Shown here piece after piece: positions 25,392 to 34,922 of a stretch of 45,019 nt of DNA. Position numbers and translations under genes: made by a program. Source of the DNA: Bacteroidota bacterium (lineage in GTDB: Bacteria; Bacteroidota; Bacteroidia; B-17B0; Aurantibacillaceae); contig JAAFIQ010000024.1 of the NCBI GenBank assembly GCA_013298715.1, forward strand, positions 1-45,019, given 5' to 3'. Below the pieces are notes generated by a model. It saw only the letters and a list, made by a program, of their open reading frames with translations, was not told the origin of the DNA and searched no databases. Each line of letters begins with the position of its first letter. The first letter of the stretch is position 1.

Positions 25392-25663
25392 TACTTAGGG
25401 TTCACTCAAAATGTATAAAAATTAGCTGAATCGACCTGCCTACGGCGGGCACGGGCAGCGAAGTGAAGATGTATATAAATACTTCGAACTGAGCTAACGA
25501 TGAGTCAGCTAATTTTTATCAAGCCAAAAGAAATAAGAAAACTCTATTTTTTAGTGCAAGGATTTTCGCAAAAAATTTCTTAAAGCTTAGCATATAAAAA
25601 TGGATTTATTCCTTAAATCACTTATTAATTGGCATATTTGCGTTTTTGAGTGAACCCTACTTA
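25392..25663. mobile_element. 260-bp MITE-like element with 6-bp target duplication
   Basis: The element 25398-25657 begins GGGTTCACTCAAAA and ends with its exact inverse complement (14-bp terminal inverted repeats). It is flanked on both sides by TACTTA (25392-25397 and 25658-25663), a perfect 6-bp target-site duplication. Inside is a second perfect 15-bp inverted repeat, ATAAAAATTAGCTGA (25415-25429) and its complement (25505-25519), enclosing an unusually GC-rich core (CTGCC ... GGGCAG). It has no ORF. This fits a non-autonomous element mobilised by a transposase encoded elsewhere. Confidence 0.85.
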
Positions 25664-26160
25664 GTTGGAACTCGGCAGAATTGGATGAGAAAAGTTAGCT
25701 GCCAAACAATTATTATGCTGGCCATTCCTAAACCCATAGAAATTTTTGACTGAATAAATAAGAATAGAATATATCCAAACGTTGAAGATAAAAATCCATT
25801 GAGCATAAAATAGCCGCTCTTGATTTTTAAAATTTGGCAAATTAAGTATGCGCCAAATGCACCACAAAGCGGCACCGCAACGCCAAAAGTGAAACCTACA
25901 AATAAAGAGGCCAGTGGAAAAATTAAAGTAATAAAGCAAACTTGTTTAGTTGTTGGTTTTTCAGAGTACTTTATTTTTCGAATTAGGTATAATATTGCTG
26001 AAAAACTTAATCCAGGAAAAAGTAGCATTAGTGGATACAAAAAAAAATAAAAACCTTGCGGAGTAATTGGGAAAAAATCGAGTGGCCAAAACATAAGAAT
26101 TATTGTGACAGCTGATAGAAGAAACCAGCTAAAAATTTTTATGTAGTTTTTTTGACTCAT
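25657..26160 (-). CDS. four-helix integral membrane protein of unknown function
   Basis: A 167-residue hydrophobic protein with four or five predicted transmembrane segments (about 10-27, 36-60, 75-108, 117-135, 142-158) and a short tail CRVPTK. No family recognised. Its stop codon TAG is made of the last base of the MITE and the first two bases of the target duplication. Removing the element and one duplicate restores AAG TAA, so the protein length is unchanged by the insertion. The downstream 3' region, including any terminator, has been displaced by 266 bp. Confidence 0.65.
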   Translation of the reverse strand: MSQKNYIKIFSWFLLSAVTIILMFWPLDFFPITPQGFYFFLYPLMLLFPGLSFSAILYLIRKIKYSEKPTTKQVCFITLIFPLASLFVGFTFGVAVPLCGAFGAYLICQILKIKSGYFMLNGFLSSTFGYILFLFIQSKISMGLGMASIIIVWQLTFLIQFCRVPTK

Positions 26161-26326
26161 AAAAATCTAAAGTAGTAAAATTTTGAGAGAACAAATGAAA
26201 GTTAGAGCAACTCATAAAACGTGCCATGGTGTTTTGGTTAAACTTATAATCCTTCCTAATCCAATTAAAATTTAACATTAAGCAATTATTAATTATTTAA
26301 CTATTTGTAATTCAATTATATACATC

Positions 26327-26358
26327 TTTGCAAATTTCATATTAATTGTCTATTTTTG
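26327..26358 (+). promoter_or_regulatory. promoter of the membrane pyrophosphatase gene
   Basis: TTTG (26327-26330), a 20-bp spacer, and TATTTTTG (26351-26358) match the phylum's -33/-7 consensus well. The ATG at 26380 lies 21 nt after the -7 box. This rules out translation from the in-frame TTG at 26356. Confidence 0.75.
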
Positions 26359-26379
26359 CCCCCCTATAATTTAATTTGT

Positions 26380-29172
26380 ATGAATGAAAATGTAATTTAT
26401 TTGGTTCCTATTTTAGGAATTGTTGGATTAATAGTTATGGCTATTAAAAGTGCTTGGGTAAGCAAGCAAGATGCTGGTGACGCTAACATGAAAGAATTAG
26501 CAGGCTACATTGCCGATGGTGCAATGGCTTTCTTAAAGGCAGAATGGAAAATTTTAAGCATATTTGTTGTGTTTGCCGCAGCATTATTAGCTTATTCGGG
26601 CTCTATACACAAAATTGGTGATAGAGAATTACACTCAAGCTGGATAATTTCTTTATCCTTCGTAATTGGTGCTGTATTTTCTGCAACAGCGGGTTATATC
26701 GGGATGAAAGTAGCCACTAAGGCCAACGTGCGCACCACGCAAGCTGCACGTACCAGTTTAGCAAAAGCTTTAAAAGTATCGTTTACAGGCGGTACAGTAA
26801 TGGGCTTAGGTGTTGCTGGCTTAGCGGTGTTAGGTTTAGGTGGTTTATTTATTGCATTTTTAGCAATGTTTAAAGGCTTGGGTACGCACCAAATAAGCAC
26901 GGCTATTGAGGTTTTAACTGGTTTTTCTTTAGGTGCAGAATCCATTGCTTTATTTGCTCGTGTTGGTGGTGGTATTTATACCAAAGCTGCCGATGTTGGT
27001 GCTGATTTAGTAGGTAAAGTAGAAGCTGGAATTCCGGAAGATGACGTTCGTAACCCAGCTACAATTGCTGATAACGTAGGTGATAACGTAGGTGACGTTG
27101 CAGGTATGGGTGCCGATTTATTTGGTTCTTATGTTGCAACAATTTTAGCTACCATGGTATTGGGGCAAGAAATTAAAGTAACCGATAATTTTGGTGGCAT
27201 GTCACCAATTTTATTACCAATGTTAATTTGTGGTTTAGGAATTATTTTCTCAATAGTTGGAACTTGGTTTGTACGTATTAAAGATGAAAAATCGAACGTA
27301 CAAAACGCTTTAAATTTAGGTAACTGGAGCAGTATGATTTTAACAGTAATTGCTTCTTATTTTGTTGTAAACTGGATGTTACCAGATGGTGATTTAGTGT
27401 TACGTTCAAATACCTTTACTAAAACTGGCGTTTTTATGGCTATTTTAGTAGGTACAGTTGTTGGCGCCATTATGAGCATTGTTACAGAATATTACACAGC
27501 AATGGGCAAAAAACCAGTATTATCTATTATTCAACAATCTGCTACTGGCCATGCTACTAATATTATTGGTGGTTTATCTGTTGGTATGAAATCTACCGTT
27601 ATTCCTATTTTAACATTAGCGGCTGGGATTATTGGTTCTTATTATTTTGCTGGATTATACGGTGTAGCTATTGCTGCTGCGGGTATGATGGCTACTACAG
27701 CTATGCAATTAGCAATTGATGCATTTGGACCGATTGCCGATAACGCAGGTGGTATTGCTGAAATGAGTCAATTACCTCCTGAAGTTCGTGAGCGTACAGA
27801 TAATTTAGATGCTGTTGGTAACACTACTGCTGCTACAGGAAAAGGATTTGCAATTGCTTCGGCTGCTTTAACAAGCTTAGCTTTATTTGCTGCTTTTGTT
27901 GGTATGGCTGGTATTGATAAAATTGATATATACAAAGCAAATGTATTAGCTGGTTTATTTATTGGTGGAATGATTCCGTTTATTTTCTCTGCATTATGTA
28001 TTCAAGCGGTTGGTAAAGCAGCTATGGATATGGTGCAAGAAGTTCGTCGCCAATTCCGCGAAATACCAGGCATTATGGAGTACAAAGCAAAGCCTGAGTA
28101 CGAGAAATGCGTTGCTATTTCAACTAAAGCTTCTATTCGCGAAATGATTTTACCAGGAGCTATTGCATTAATTACGCCGGTAATTGTGGGCTTTACATTT
28201 GGTCCTGAAGTATTAGGTGGTTTATTAGCGGGTGTTACGGTGAGTGGTGTGTTAATGGGAATTTTTCAATCAAACGCTGGTGGTGCTTGGGATAACGCAA
28301 AAAAATCGTTTGAAAAAGGTGTTGTAATTAATGGTGAAACTTTTTACAAAAAATCAGAACCACACAAAGCTTCTGTAACAGGAGATACAGTTGGTGATCC
28401 ATTCAAAGATACTTCTGGTCCTTCGATGAACATCTTAATTAAATTAATGTCAATAGTTTCTTTAGTTATTGCTCCTTATATCTATGGTATTGGTGTTACT
28501 GATGCTGATTCTTGCTGTGCAGAAAATAAAATGGTGAAAGAAGAAATTTTAAAATGCAACATTAATGGTAAAGAATATACATGTACTAGCAAAGCACAAT
28601 GCGATAGCATTATGAATGCAAATAATCCTGCAAAAGATATTGCTGAAGTATCAGGAATGTATTTGGTAGATGGTGCTCATAGCTCAGTTAATTTTAGCGT
28701 GAAACATGTTATTAGTGATACCAAAGGTACTATAAATGTAGATAGCGGTTATGTGAATTTAGAAAATACAACTGGTTCCAAAATCTATATTCAATTAGAT
28801 ATGGCGAGTTTAAATACACAAAACACCATGCGCGATGATCATTTAAAAGACAAAGCTGAGTTTTTTGATGTTGCTAAAAACAAAAAAGCGATTTTTGAAG
28901 CAAGTGAGGTTGTAAAAAATGAAGGCGATATGGTTTATCCTTACAGCGCAAAAGGTAAACTTACATTAAAAGGTATAACCAAAGAGTGTATTTTAAAATT
29001 TAATTACCAAGGCAAAACCGTACAAGAGTGGGAAGGCAAAAAGAATGAAATTATTGGTTTTGAAGGAGAGGTTGTAATTGACAGAACTGTTTATGGCGTT
29101 GGCGAACCAGGCTTTATTGCTAATGATGTAAAAATTGAAATAACATTAGAAGCTGGAAAAGAAATTAAATAA
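26380..29172 (+). CDS. hppA: K+-dependent membrane pyrophosphatase fused to a YceI domain
   Basis: The ATG at 26380 gives 930 residues. Residues 1 to about 706 are a complete ion-pumping pyrophosphatase with many transmembrane helices. It has the substrate motif [11 protein letters not shown] (205-215), [13 protein letters not shown], and [10 protein letters not shown] (480-489). Ala and Gly at the two diagnostic sites of the last motif are the K+-dependent type. Whether it moves Na+, H+ or both cannot be read safely. A Cys-rich linker follows (about 707-758: CC, C, C, C). Residues about 760-928 form a YceI-like domain ([53 protein letters not shown]). The C-terminus of such pumps faces the periplasm, where YceI proteins normally act. 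The reading frame is open throughout, so the fusion appears real. Confidence 0.9.
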   Translation: MNENVIYLVPILGIVGLIVMAIKSAWVSKQDAGDANMKELAGYIADGAMAFLKAEWKILSIFVVFAAALLAYSGSIHKIGDRELHSSWIISLSFVIGAVFSATAGYIGMKVATKANVRTTQAARTSLAKALKVSFTGGTVMGLGVAGLAVLGLGGLFIAFLAMFKGLGTHQISTAIEVLTGFSLGAESIALFARVGGGIYTKAADVGADLVGKVEAGIPEDDVRNPATIADNVGDNVGDVAGMGADLFGSYVATILATMVLGQEIKVTDNFGGMSPILLPMLICGLGIIFSIVGTWFVRIKDEKSNVQNALNLGNWSSMILTVIASYFVVNWMLPDGDLVLRSNTFTKTGVFMAILVGTVVGAIMSIVTEYYTAMGKKPVLSIIQQSATGHATNIIGGLSVGMKSTVIPILTLAAGIIGSYYFAGLYGVAIAAAGMMATTAMQLAIDAFGPIADNAGGIAEMSQLPPEVRERTDNLDAVGNTTAATGKGFAIASAALTSLALFAAFVGMAGIDKIDIYKANVLAGLFIGGMIPFIFSALCIQAVGKAAMDMVQEVRRQFREIPGIMEYKAKPEYEKCVAISTKASIREMILPGAIALITPVIVGFTFGPEVLGGLLAGVTVSGVLMGIFQSNAGGAWDNAKKSFEKGVVINGETFYKKSEPHKASVTGDTVGDPFKDTSGPSMNILIKLMSIVSLVIAPYIYGIGVTDADSCCAENKMVKEEILKCNINGKEYTCTSKAQCDSIMNANNPAKDIAEVSGMYLVDGAHSSVNFSVKHVISDTKGTINVDSGYVNLENTTGSKIYIQLDMASLNTQNTMRDDHLKDKAEFFDVAKNKKAIFEASEVVKNEGDMVYPYSAKGKLTLKGITKECILKFNYQGKTVQEWEGKKNEIIGFEGEVVIDRTVYGVGEPGFIANDVKIEITLEAGKEIK

Positions 29173-29194
29173 TTTATTACAGAATAGATAAAGG

Positions 29195-29224
29195 AAATCC
29201 TCAACAATTAGTTGGGGATTTTTT
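29195..29224 (+). terminator. terminator after the pyrophosphatase-YceI gene
   Basis: AAATCCTCAAC (29195-29205) pairs with GTTGGGGATTT with one G-U pair, around a 5-nt loop, followed by Ts. It begins 22 nt after the stop codon. Confidence 0.78.
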
Positions 29225-29371
29225 ATTATTAAAGTAAAATAGGTGCGTTAATTTATGACGTTGCTACGCAAAATGGAACTTTGGACTAAAAGTTTTTTTC
29301 AATACTCTCTACTATAAAAAGGAACAATTACACCAGCGTTAAAAATCTAATTCTTTATTGTAATTATTCAT

Positions 29372-30877
29372 TTACTTCACAAACTTTTCATTTTCATACA
29401 ACACAAGTTCGTTGGTATTGCTTGTAATTAATTTGTAACCCGAATCTTGCGGTGGTAAATTCTCGTTTTTATTACTTATGATAAAATGCGCATCTTTTTT
29501 TTCAGTGCTGAGGTTTACCTGCTTGTTAATGTATAAATAAGCGTGTAAACTAAAGTAATTCCATAAATCGCCGTTCACTAAAAGTGTATCGTTTTTATTT
29601 AATTTTGTTAAGATTAAATCTACATCCTTAATTAAAGGTTCATCTCTTTTGTAATTGTTTACAGTTAACGAAGAAATTGTAAACGAAGCAATAACAATTA
29701 ATAACACTGCCGTTTGTACAAATTTATTTTCACTTACTTTTAAAAGTGGGGCATAAAAAAATTTCCAATAACGATGAAAGCCAATTATAATTGCTAAAAC
29801 AAAACATACAAATGCAGGAAGAAGATAAAACCCACGTTGCACTAAGCTTAACGCATAAGGAAAACTTCCTGCCAAAGAAGTTATTAGGAGAGATACTGCC
29901 AATTTGTTTGAAGAAAAATTTCTAAACATAAATTTTATTGGGTATTTCTTTTTTGTAGACAACCAAACACTCAAAAATAATAAGCACATTAAACAAACAA
30001 TAAGCTCAGTAAAAAAACGAACAATAATTTCAAGGTGCGAATCGGTAGTATTTCCAACATTATTAAAGGTAAGCACCAAGCGCGCTTGGTAATAGGCATT
30101 AAACCAATTAACCGCGGGTTGATAAACGAATAATGTAAAAGCTAGAATAAAAGATAATAAAAAACCAAAAAGTAAACAGAATTTAAAAATGGTTTTATTC
30201 CATTTTGAAAGCATTAAGTAAGTTAAAGGTAAAATTATTACGAAGCAAGATTGAAAGCCTTTGGTTAAAAAAAGAAGAAAAACAGCAATACAAAAAAGTA
30301 GGCTATAGAAATGATTTTTAGAAATAATAAATTTTATAAAAAAATAAATTGCAAAGGCAGTAATAAAGCAGAGTAATGGTTCAATCACTTGATTGGCGTA
30401 GCTCCAACAAAAAACAGCAATTGATACAAGCATAAAAATTGCTAGAAGAAACGGACCGTTTTTATTTGGAAACAATAATTTAAAAATTAATTTAAGAATA
30501 AAAATAAAAGCAATAAAAAGTAATAATGTAAAAAACCGATCTGCTAAATAATGTGTACCAAAGAGTTTATAAAAATTACCTAATACAAAAAAATAAATTG
30601 GCGGTTGCTCACAAAAAAAAGTCATGCTTGTATTTGTAAACTTCATGTTCCAAAAACTGCTTTCGCCTATACTGTAATTATAAGCTACTGTTTTGTAAAG
30701 CATCCCATCAATAAAAGTTCCTTTTTGAAACAGAGGAACAATAATTAATAGGAGTATGGCAGCTAGTAGAAAAAAACTCCACAAATTTTTTTGAAACCAA
30801 GTGTATTTTTTTTCTGCTAACATGGATTCGATTAATTTCGGGGGGAAGCGCTCATCTAAAATTGAATTATTAGTCAA
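29372..30877 (-). CDS. GT39/ArnT-like membrane glycosyltransferase
   Basis: A 501-residue protein with about ten to twelve hydrophobic segments and a small soluble C-terminal part. The first periplasmic loop carries the family's acidic pattern, FIDGMLYKTVAYN, followed by CEQPPIYFFVLGNFYKLFG. This is like ArnT and other GT-C enzymes that use polyprenyl-phosphate sugars, where Asp and Glu in this loop are needed. The acceptor could be lipid A, glycan or protein; the sequence does not tell. The start is uncertain: TTG at 30877 gives this length, while ATG at 30823 would remove 18 residues without harming the first helix. It follows the exonuclease gene after 8 nt, and may be co-transcribed. Confidence 0.78.
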   Translation of the reverse strand: MTNNSILDERFPPKLIESMLAEKKYTWFQKNLWSFFLLAAILLLIIVPLFQKGTFIDGMLYKTVAYNYSIGESSFWNMKFTNTSMTFFCEQPPIYFFVLGNFYKLFGTHYLADRFFTLLLFIAFIFILKLIFKLLFPNKNGPFLLAIFMLVSIAVFCWSYANQVIEPLLCFITAFAIYFFIKFIISKNHFYSLLFCIAVFLLFLTKGFQSCFVIILPLTYLMLSKWNKTIFKFCLLFGFLLSFILAFTLFVYQPAVNWFNAYYQARLVLTFNNVGNTTDSHLEIIVRFFTELIVCLMCLLFLSVWLSTKKKYPIKFMFRNFSSNKLAVSLLITSLAGSFPYALSLVQRGFYLLPAFVCFVLAIIIGFHRYWKFFYAPLLKVSENKFVQTAVLLIVIASFTISSLTVNNYKRDEPLIKDVDLILTKLNKNDTLLVNGDLWNYFSLHAYLYINKQVNLSTEKKDAHFIISNKNENLPPQDSGYKLITSNTNELVLYENEKFVK

Positions 30878-30885
30878 TTAAATAA

Positions 30886-31689
30886 TTAACTCTTCATACC
30901 AAGTCTAATTTTAGTAATAATTTTTTTTGTGTATGCTGGAAAATCGCCCTGCATCATCCAGCTGTAATAACCTGGCTCTTTCGTAAATACTTCTACTACC
31001 GATTTTTCTTTGTGTTTACCGAAGTTAAAGACTTCAATTCCTTTTTCATTATAAACAATTCGTCCAGCTAAGTCCACATTTTTATTTTTGTTTGTAAACT
31101 CACTTAACTGCGCCACATCATTTGCTACTGGAAAATATTTATTCCCCTTTTCATCTTCAAGCTGTGTGTCTTTGTATTTCTCTAACTGCGATTTAAATAT
31201 TTCAAAAGTTGCAATGGTGTCAGCTTCTGCACTATGCGCATTAACTAGAGGTTTATCGCAATAAAATTTATAGGCTGCACTTAAATTCCGTGGTTCCATG
31301 TTATGAAAAATATTTTGCACATCTACCAATTTTCTTCCAAACAAATCAAAATCAAATTCGGCACGTAAAAACTCTTCAACCAATACAGGGATATCAAATT
31401 TATTTGAATTGTATCCTGCAAAATCGGCATTACCAATAAACTGTATAAGTTCAGGAGCGGCTTGTTTAAAAGTAGGACAGTTAACTATATCTTTTTCGTA
31501 AATACCATGTATCAGCGAAACCTTTTCTGGTATTGGTATTTCGGGGTTTATACGCATTGATTTTATTTCGGTTGAATTATCTACTTTCACTTTAAGTAAA
31601 GCAATTTCAACAATTCTATCAGTACCAATATTTAAACCAGTAGTTTCAAGGTCTAAAAAAATTAAGGGTTTGCTAAGTTTTAATTCCAT
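30886..31689 (-). CDS. DnaQ-like 3'-5' exonuclease (DEDDh)
   Basis: A 267-residue protein with the exonuclease fold of the DNA polymerase III epsilon family. The metal-binding residues are Asp13 and Glu15 (FLDLETTG), an Asp in NSNKFDIPVL, and the His/Asp pair in NAHSAEADT, defining the DEDDh class. Residues about 180-265 form an extra C-terminal domain (VFNFGKHKEKSVVEVF, YYSWMMQGDFPAYTKK) found in a Bacteroidota branch. It could proofread, repair or degrade RNA; polymerase association is not shown. The start ATG is clear; the next gene follows after 8 nt. Confidence 0.88.
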   Translation of the reverse strand: MELKLSKPLIFLDLETTGLNIGTDRIVEIALLKVKVDNSTEIKSMRINPEIPIPEKVSLIHGIYEKDIVNCPTFKQAAPELIQFIGNADFAGYNSNKFDIPVLVEEFLRAEFDFDLFGRKLVDVQNIFHNMEPRNLSAAYKFYCDKPLVNAHSAEADTIATFEIFKSQLEKYKDTQLEDEKGNKYFPVANDVAQLSEFTNKNKNVDLAGRIVYNEKGIEVFNFGKHKEKSVVEVFTKEPGYYSWMMQGDFPAYTKKIITKIRLGMKS

Positions 31690-31829
31690 TTATGAACTAA
31701 AAGTAATACAGTTAATAAAGAAATCCTAAAAATGTTTTGGGTTTTTTTGAATAGTTGTGGATTTTTTAGAACACAGATGACGCAGATTGTTATGATTTAA
31801 TATGATTTGAACGAAAATTTTGTTCGATT

Positions 31830-33149
31830 TTATAAAACCGTTTCAATACTATTTTTTTTAGTTTCTAACCAAAAATTTACGTATAAATTATTTGGGTCGT
31901 ACATTTTTTGCTGACGTTCAATATTAAAGTACCTATCTGAACGCGGGTCGCTACCAACACCCGCAATATATGCCCAATTACCCCAATTACTGCTTACATC
32001 GTAATCAATAAGTTGTTCTTCAAAATAAGCCGCGCCGTAACGCCAATCTAGTTTTAAATCATTACAAAAATAACTTGCAACATTTTGTCGGCCACGGTTA
32101 CTCAAAAAGCCTGTGTGTTTTAATTCAAGCATGTTTGCATCTACGAAATCTACTTGTGTTTGACCATTTACCCACGTAAAAATTTTTTCTTTATTCAACT
32201 CTGTGTTTCTTTTTGAATTACCAGTATAACCATTTTTCAGAAAAATTTTTTCTTTATGTTTTTTCATCATAAATCTAAAATAATCCCTCCATAATAATTC
32301 AAACACCAGCCAGTAAGTAGATTCATTGGAACCATGCATAGCTTCAAACTCATGTAATTTATGAAGTATGTAACGTGGCGAAATACAACCCAATGCCAAC
32401 CATGGAGAGAATTTTGTGGAATAATCACCACCAAGCAGTCCGTTTCGTGTTTCTTTGTAGTTTAGAATGAGTTTAGTTTCGTTAAAGTAATAGTTTAAAC
32501 GTTCAAGTGCTTTTGTTTCTCCACCAATAAAGTGATAACATTTTTTTACTGAATTATTTGGCTCAGTTAAATTTAAATTACTAAAGCTTGGTAAAGTAAA
32601 TTGAGGTAAATTCGGCGATTTTATATGTTGAGGATTATCAACTATTTGACGTACTTCGCTTTCCTTCTCAACTTTTTTTCTAAAACTAGTGAACATATCG
32701 GGGATGTCTTTAATAGAAAAAGGCAAATCTTGTGCGTGGTACAGCGTACTCGTACTAAATATTTCAAAACTACAGTGGTGTTTCCAAACGCTTTTTTCAA
32801 CAGCCTGTTGCGTTTGCAATTCCTCAAAAGCTATTTCTTTTTTAGCAAATATTTTTGTGGCCTTGTATTTAATAACAAGTTTTTCTAGTTCCTCCGAAGG
32901 ATTGCCCCTTACAACTATGAGCGAGCTACCAAATTGTTTTAATTGTTCATTCAAATTGCTGAGTGATTCGAATAAAAATTGAGTACGGAATGCACCTGTT
33001 TTTTTAAAACCAAATTCAGTTGTTTTAAAGTGTGCGTTATCAAAACAGTACACAGGAATTATTTCATCGCTACTTTTAATAGCTTCCATCAATACTTGAT
33101 TATCTCTTAATCTTAAATCGGTTTTAAACCAAACAATTGAAGTTTTCAT
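31830..33149 (-). CDS. DASH-type cryptochrome/photolyase
   Basis: A 439-residue flavoprotein. The N-terminal alpha/beta photolyase domain starts TSIVWFKTDLRLRDN. The FAD-binding helical domain shows GGETKALERLNYYF, NGLLGGDYSTKFSPWLALGCISPR, LLWRDYFRFM and GFLSNRGRQNVASYF. It ends in YDVSSNWGNWAYIAGVGSDPR. These motifs are those of DASH cryptochromes, which bind FAD and often MTHF and repair cyclobutane dimers in single-stranded DNA. It is the last gene of the light cluster, 83 nt after the Fe-S photolyase gene, so it may also have its own promoter. Confidence 0.9.
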   Translation of the reverse strand: MKTSIVWFKTDLRLRDNQVLMEAIKSSDEIIPVYCFDNAHFKTTEFGFKKTGAFRTQFLFESLSNLNEQLKQFGSSLIVVRGNPSEELEKLVIKYKATKIFAKKEIAFEELQTQQAVEKSVWKHHCSFEIFSTSTLYHAQDLPFSIKDIPDMFTSFRKKVEKESEVRQIVDNPQHIKSPNLPQFTLPSFSNLNLTEPNNSVKKCYHFIGGETKALERLNYYFNETKLILNYKETRNGLLGGDYSTKFSPWLALGCISPRYILHKLHEFEAMHGSNESTYWLVFELLWRDYFRFMMKKHKEKIFLKNGYTGNSKRNTELNKEKIFTWVNGQTQVDFVDANMLELKHTGFLSNRGRQNVASYFCNDLKLDWRYGAAYFEEQLIDYDVSSNWGNWAYIAGVGSDPRSDRYFNIERQQKMYDPNNLYVNFWLETKKNSIETVL

Positions 33150-33232
33150 AAGTTTTGTTAGTTATTTTAATAGTCTTATGGAATACCAATTTTGTTATGA
33201 AGGAGTAACTTTGCAAAATTGGTATTTCATGT

Positions 33233-34774
33233 TTATAGTTCATTAATGTGGTTAAGATAAAATTGTGCTTGTTCTAAAAGTTCTGCTTTTGCTTTTGGTT
33301 CCATTCTGCGCCAAACATTGTACATCATTCCTATCCTTGGATTTTTACTTAATAACGTTTCATTTCTATCGTAAAAATTCCAATATAAGCTGTTAAACGG
33401 ACAGGCTTTATCTCCCGTTTTTTTTGCCTTGTTATAAAAACACCCAGTGCAATACGAACTCATTTTATCAATGTAGGTTGCTGAACTTACATAAGGTTTT
33501 GTTCCAACAATTCCTCCATCGGCATACTGGCTCATGCCTCGCGTGTTAGTAATTTCAACCCACTCCAAGGCATCTATATAAATTCCTAAATACCATTTAT
33601 CTAACTCATCTGGATGAACGCCAGCAAGCAAAGCAAAATTTCCTGTAACCATTAGCCGTTGAATGTGGTGTGCATAGGCATAATCAAGCGATTGTTGTAT
33701 ACTATTTTTTAAACAATTCATTTTTGTTTTACCAGTCCAATACCACGTTGGTAAATTTGCTGTGTTATTAAGGTAGTTCAAACGTGCGTATTCAGGCATT
33801 TTTTTCCAATACACACCTCGCATATATTCACGCCAACCAATAATTTGCCTCACAAATCCTTCAAGTTGATTGTATTCTATTTTACTCTGGTTTTCTTCCC
33901 ATGTTCTTATTGCGGCATTGATTACTTCTAAGGGCGAAATTAATTTTATGTTTAATGAAAAGGATAAGCGCGAATGGTATAACGACCACTCATTAGGGAG
34001 CATGGCATCTTGAAACGTACCAAAGAAAGGCAACATTTCTGTTGTAAAATAGTGTAATAGTTTTAGGGCTTGCTCCCTTGTTATTGGCCAAATAAAATTT
34101 TCAGAATCTATTGTTCCTAGTGTATTTACGTTTGTTTTTCTTAGTTCATTATAAATTTCAGTAACATCATTATTAAATAAAAGCGGGGGCGTTGGCTTAT
34201 GATTGGCTGGTAATTTTTTTCGGTTTTCTGCATCAAAATTCCATTGACCATTTAGTGGTTTGCTACCATCCATCAATACGTTGTGCTTTTTGCGCATGTG
34301 CCGGTAAAACGTTTCCATTAAAAATTGTTTTTTGCCTTCAAACAAATTGCCCAACTCGTCTCTTGTACTTAAAAAATGTTCACTGTCTATTGCAGAACTT
34401 TCAATGTTTAGTTGCTTACAAAGTTCTTTTAAAGATTGATCAACTCGGTATTCATCGGGTAATTGGTACTCAAACTTTTTAAAAGTATTTTTTTCAACTA
34501 AAGCAATTATGTTTTTTTGAAATGACTGTAAATTATTTTTATCGTTTAATTTAAAATATAAAACTTGGTGTCCTTTCTCTTTCAATTGCCCGGAAAAGGC
34601 TTGCATTGATGCAAAAAATCCAAGAACTTTTTGCACGTGGTGAGTTGCGTAATCTGTTTCTGTTCTAACTTCCATCATCACATAAGTTACACGAGCATCA
34701 ACTTTGCTAAACCACGAATGATTTATATTAAGTTGATCACCTAAAATTAGTCTTACAATTTTTTTATCAGCCAT
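33233..34774 (-). CDS. Fe-S (6-4) photolyase, PhrB/FeS-BCP class
   Basis: A 513-residue prokaryotic photolyase. It starts [21 protein letters not shown], typical of the FeS-BCP class rather than CPD photolyases. Four cysteines fit a 4Fe-4S cluster: C354 (MNCLKN), C442 and C445 (SSYCTGCF), and C458 (DKACPF). Their spacing (88, 3, 13) equals that of the well-studied Agrobacterium PhrB (C350, C438, C441, C454). The helical domain has [30 protein letters not shown] and [12 protein letters not shown]. The class repairs (6-4) photoproducts with FAD and a lumazine antenna. Its start overlaps the DUF2256 gene by 8 nt. Confidence 0.93.
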   Translation of the reverse strand: MADKKIVRLILGDQLNINHSWFSKVDARVTYVMMEVRTETDYATHHVQKVLGFFASMQAFSGQLKEKGHQVLYFKLNDKNNLQSFQKNIIALVEKNTFKKFEYQLPDEYRVDQSLKELCKQLNIESSAIDSEHFLSTRDELGNLFEGKKQFLMETFYRHMRKKHNVLMDGSKPLNGQWNFDAENRKKLPANHKPTPPLLFNNDVTEIYNELRKTNVNTLGTIDSENFIWPITREQALKLLHYFTTEMLPFFGTFQDAMLPNEWSLYHSRLSFSLNIKLISPLEVINAAIRTWEENQSKIEYNQLEGFVRQIIGWREYMRGVYWKKMPEYARLNYLNNTANLPTWYWTGKTKMNCLKNSIQQSLDYAYAHHIQRLMVTGNFALLAGVHPDELDKWYLGIYIDALEWVEITNTRGMSQYADGGIVGTKPYVSSATYIDKMSSYCTGCFYNKAKKTGDKACPFNSLYWNFYDRNETLLSKNPRIGMMYNVWRRMEPKAKAELLEQAQFYLNHINEL

Positions 34775-34922
34775 TTAAAATTTTTACTTTGTTTATTCTA
34801 CATCTATCGCTGCAAAACCTAACTTCTTCCCAATTTTTTTCCCATTTTTTGCGCCATGCAAACGGTAGATTACAGGTTACACAAATTTTTTGTGGTAAGT
34901 TCGATTTTTTTACTCCTTTCAT
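34767..34922 (-). CDS. DUF2256 small zinc-finger protein
   Basis: A 51-residue protein, short enough to be missed by length cut-offs. The sequence contains Cys14-Val-Thr-Cys17, then [14 protein letters not shown], then Cys37-Ser-Asp-Arg-Cys41. This is the DUF2256 pattern, a probable four-Cys zinc finger. DUF2256 genes commonly sit beside photolyase/cryptochrome genes, as here. The ATG at 34922 follows the stop of the upstream photolyase-like gene with no gap. The TGA at 34769-34767 overlaps the start of the Fe-S photolyase by 8 nt. The tight packing between two photolyase genes strongly supports that it is real. Its biochemical role is unknown. Confidence 0.88.
   Translation of the reverse strand: MKGVKKSNLPQKICVTCNLPFAWRKKWEKNWEEVRFCSDRCRINKVKILNG

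Noticed and set aside
26356-26379. Extension of the pyrophosphatase to an upstream TTG
   Set aside because: The extension overlaps the -7 promoter box, so it would not be transcribed.
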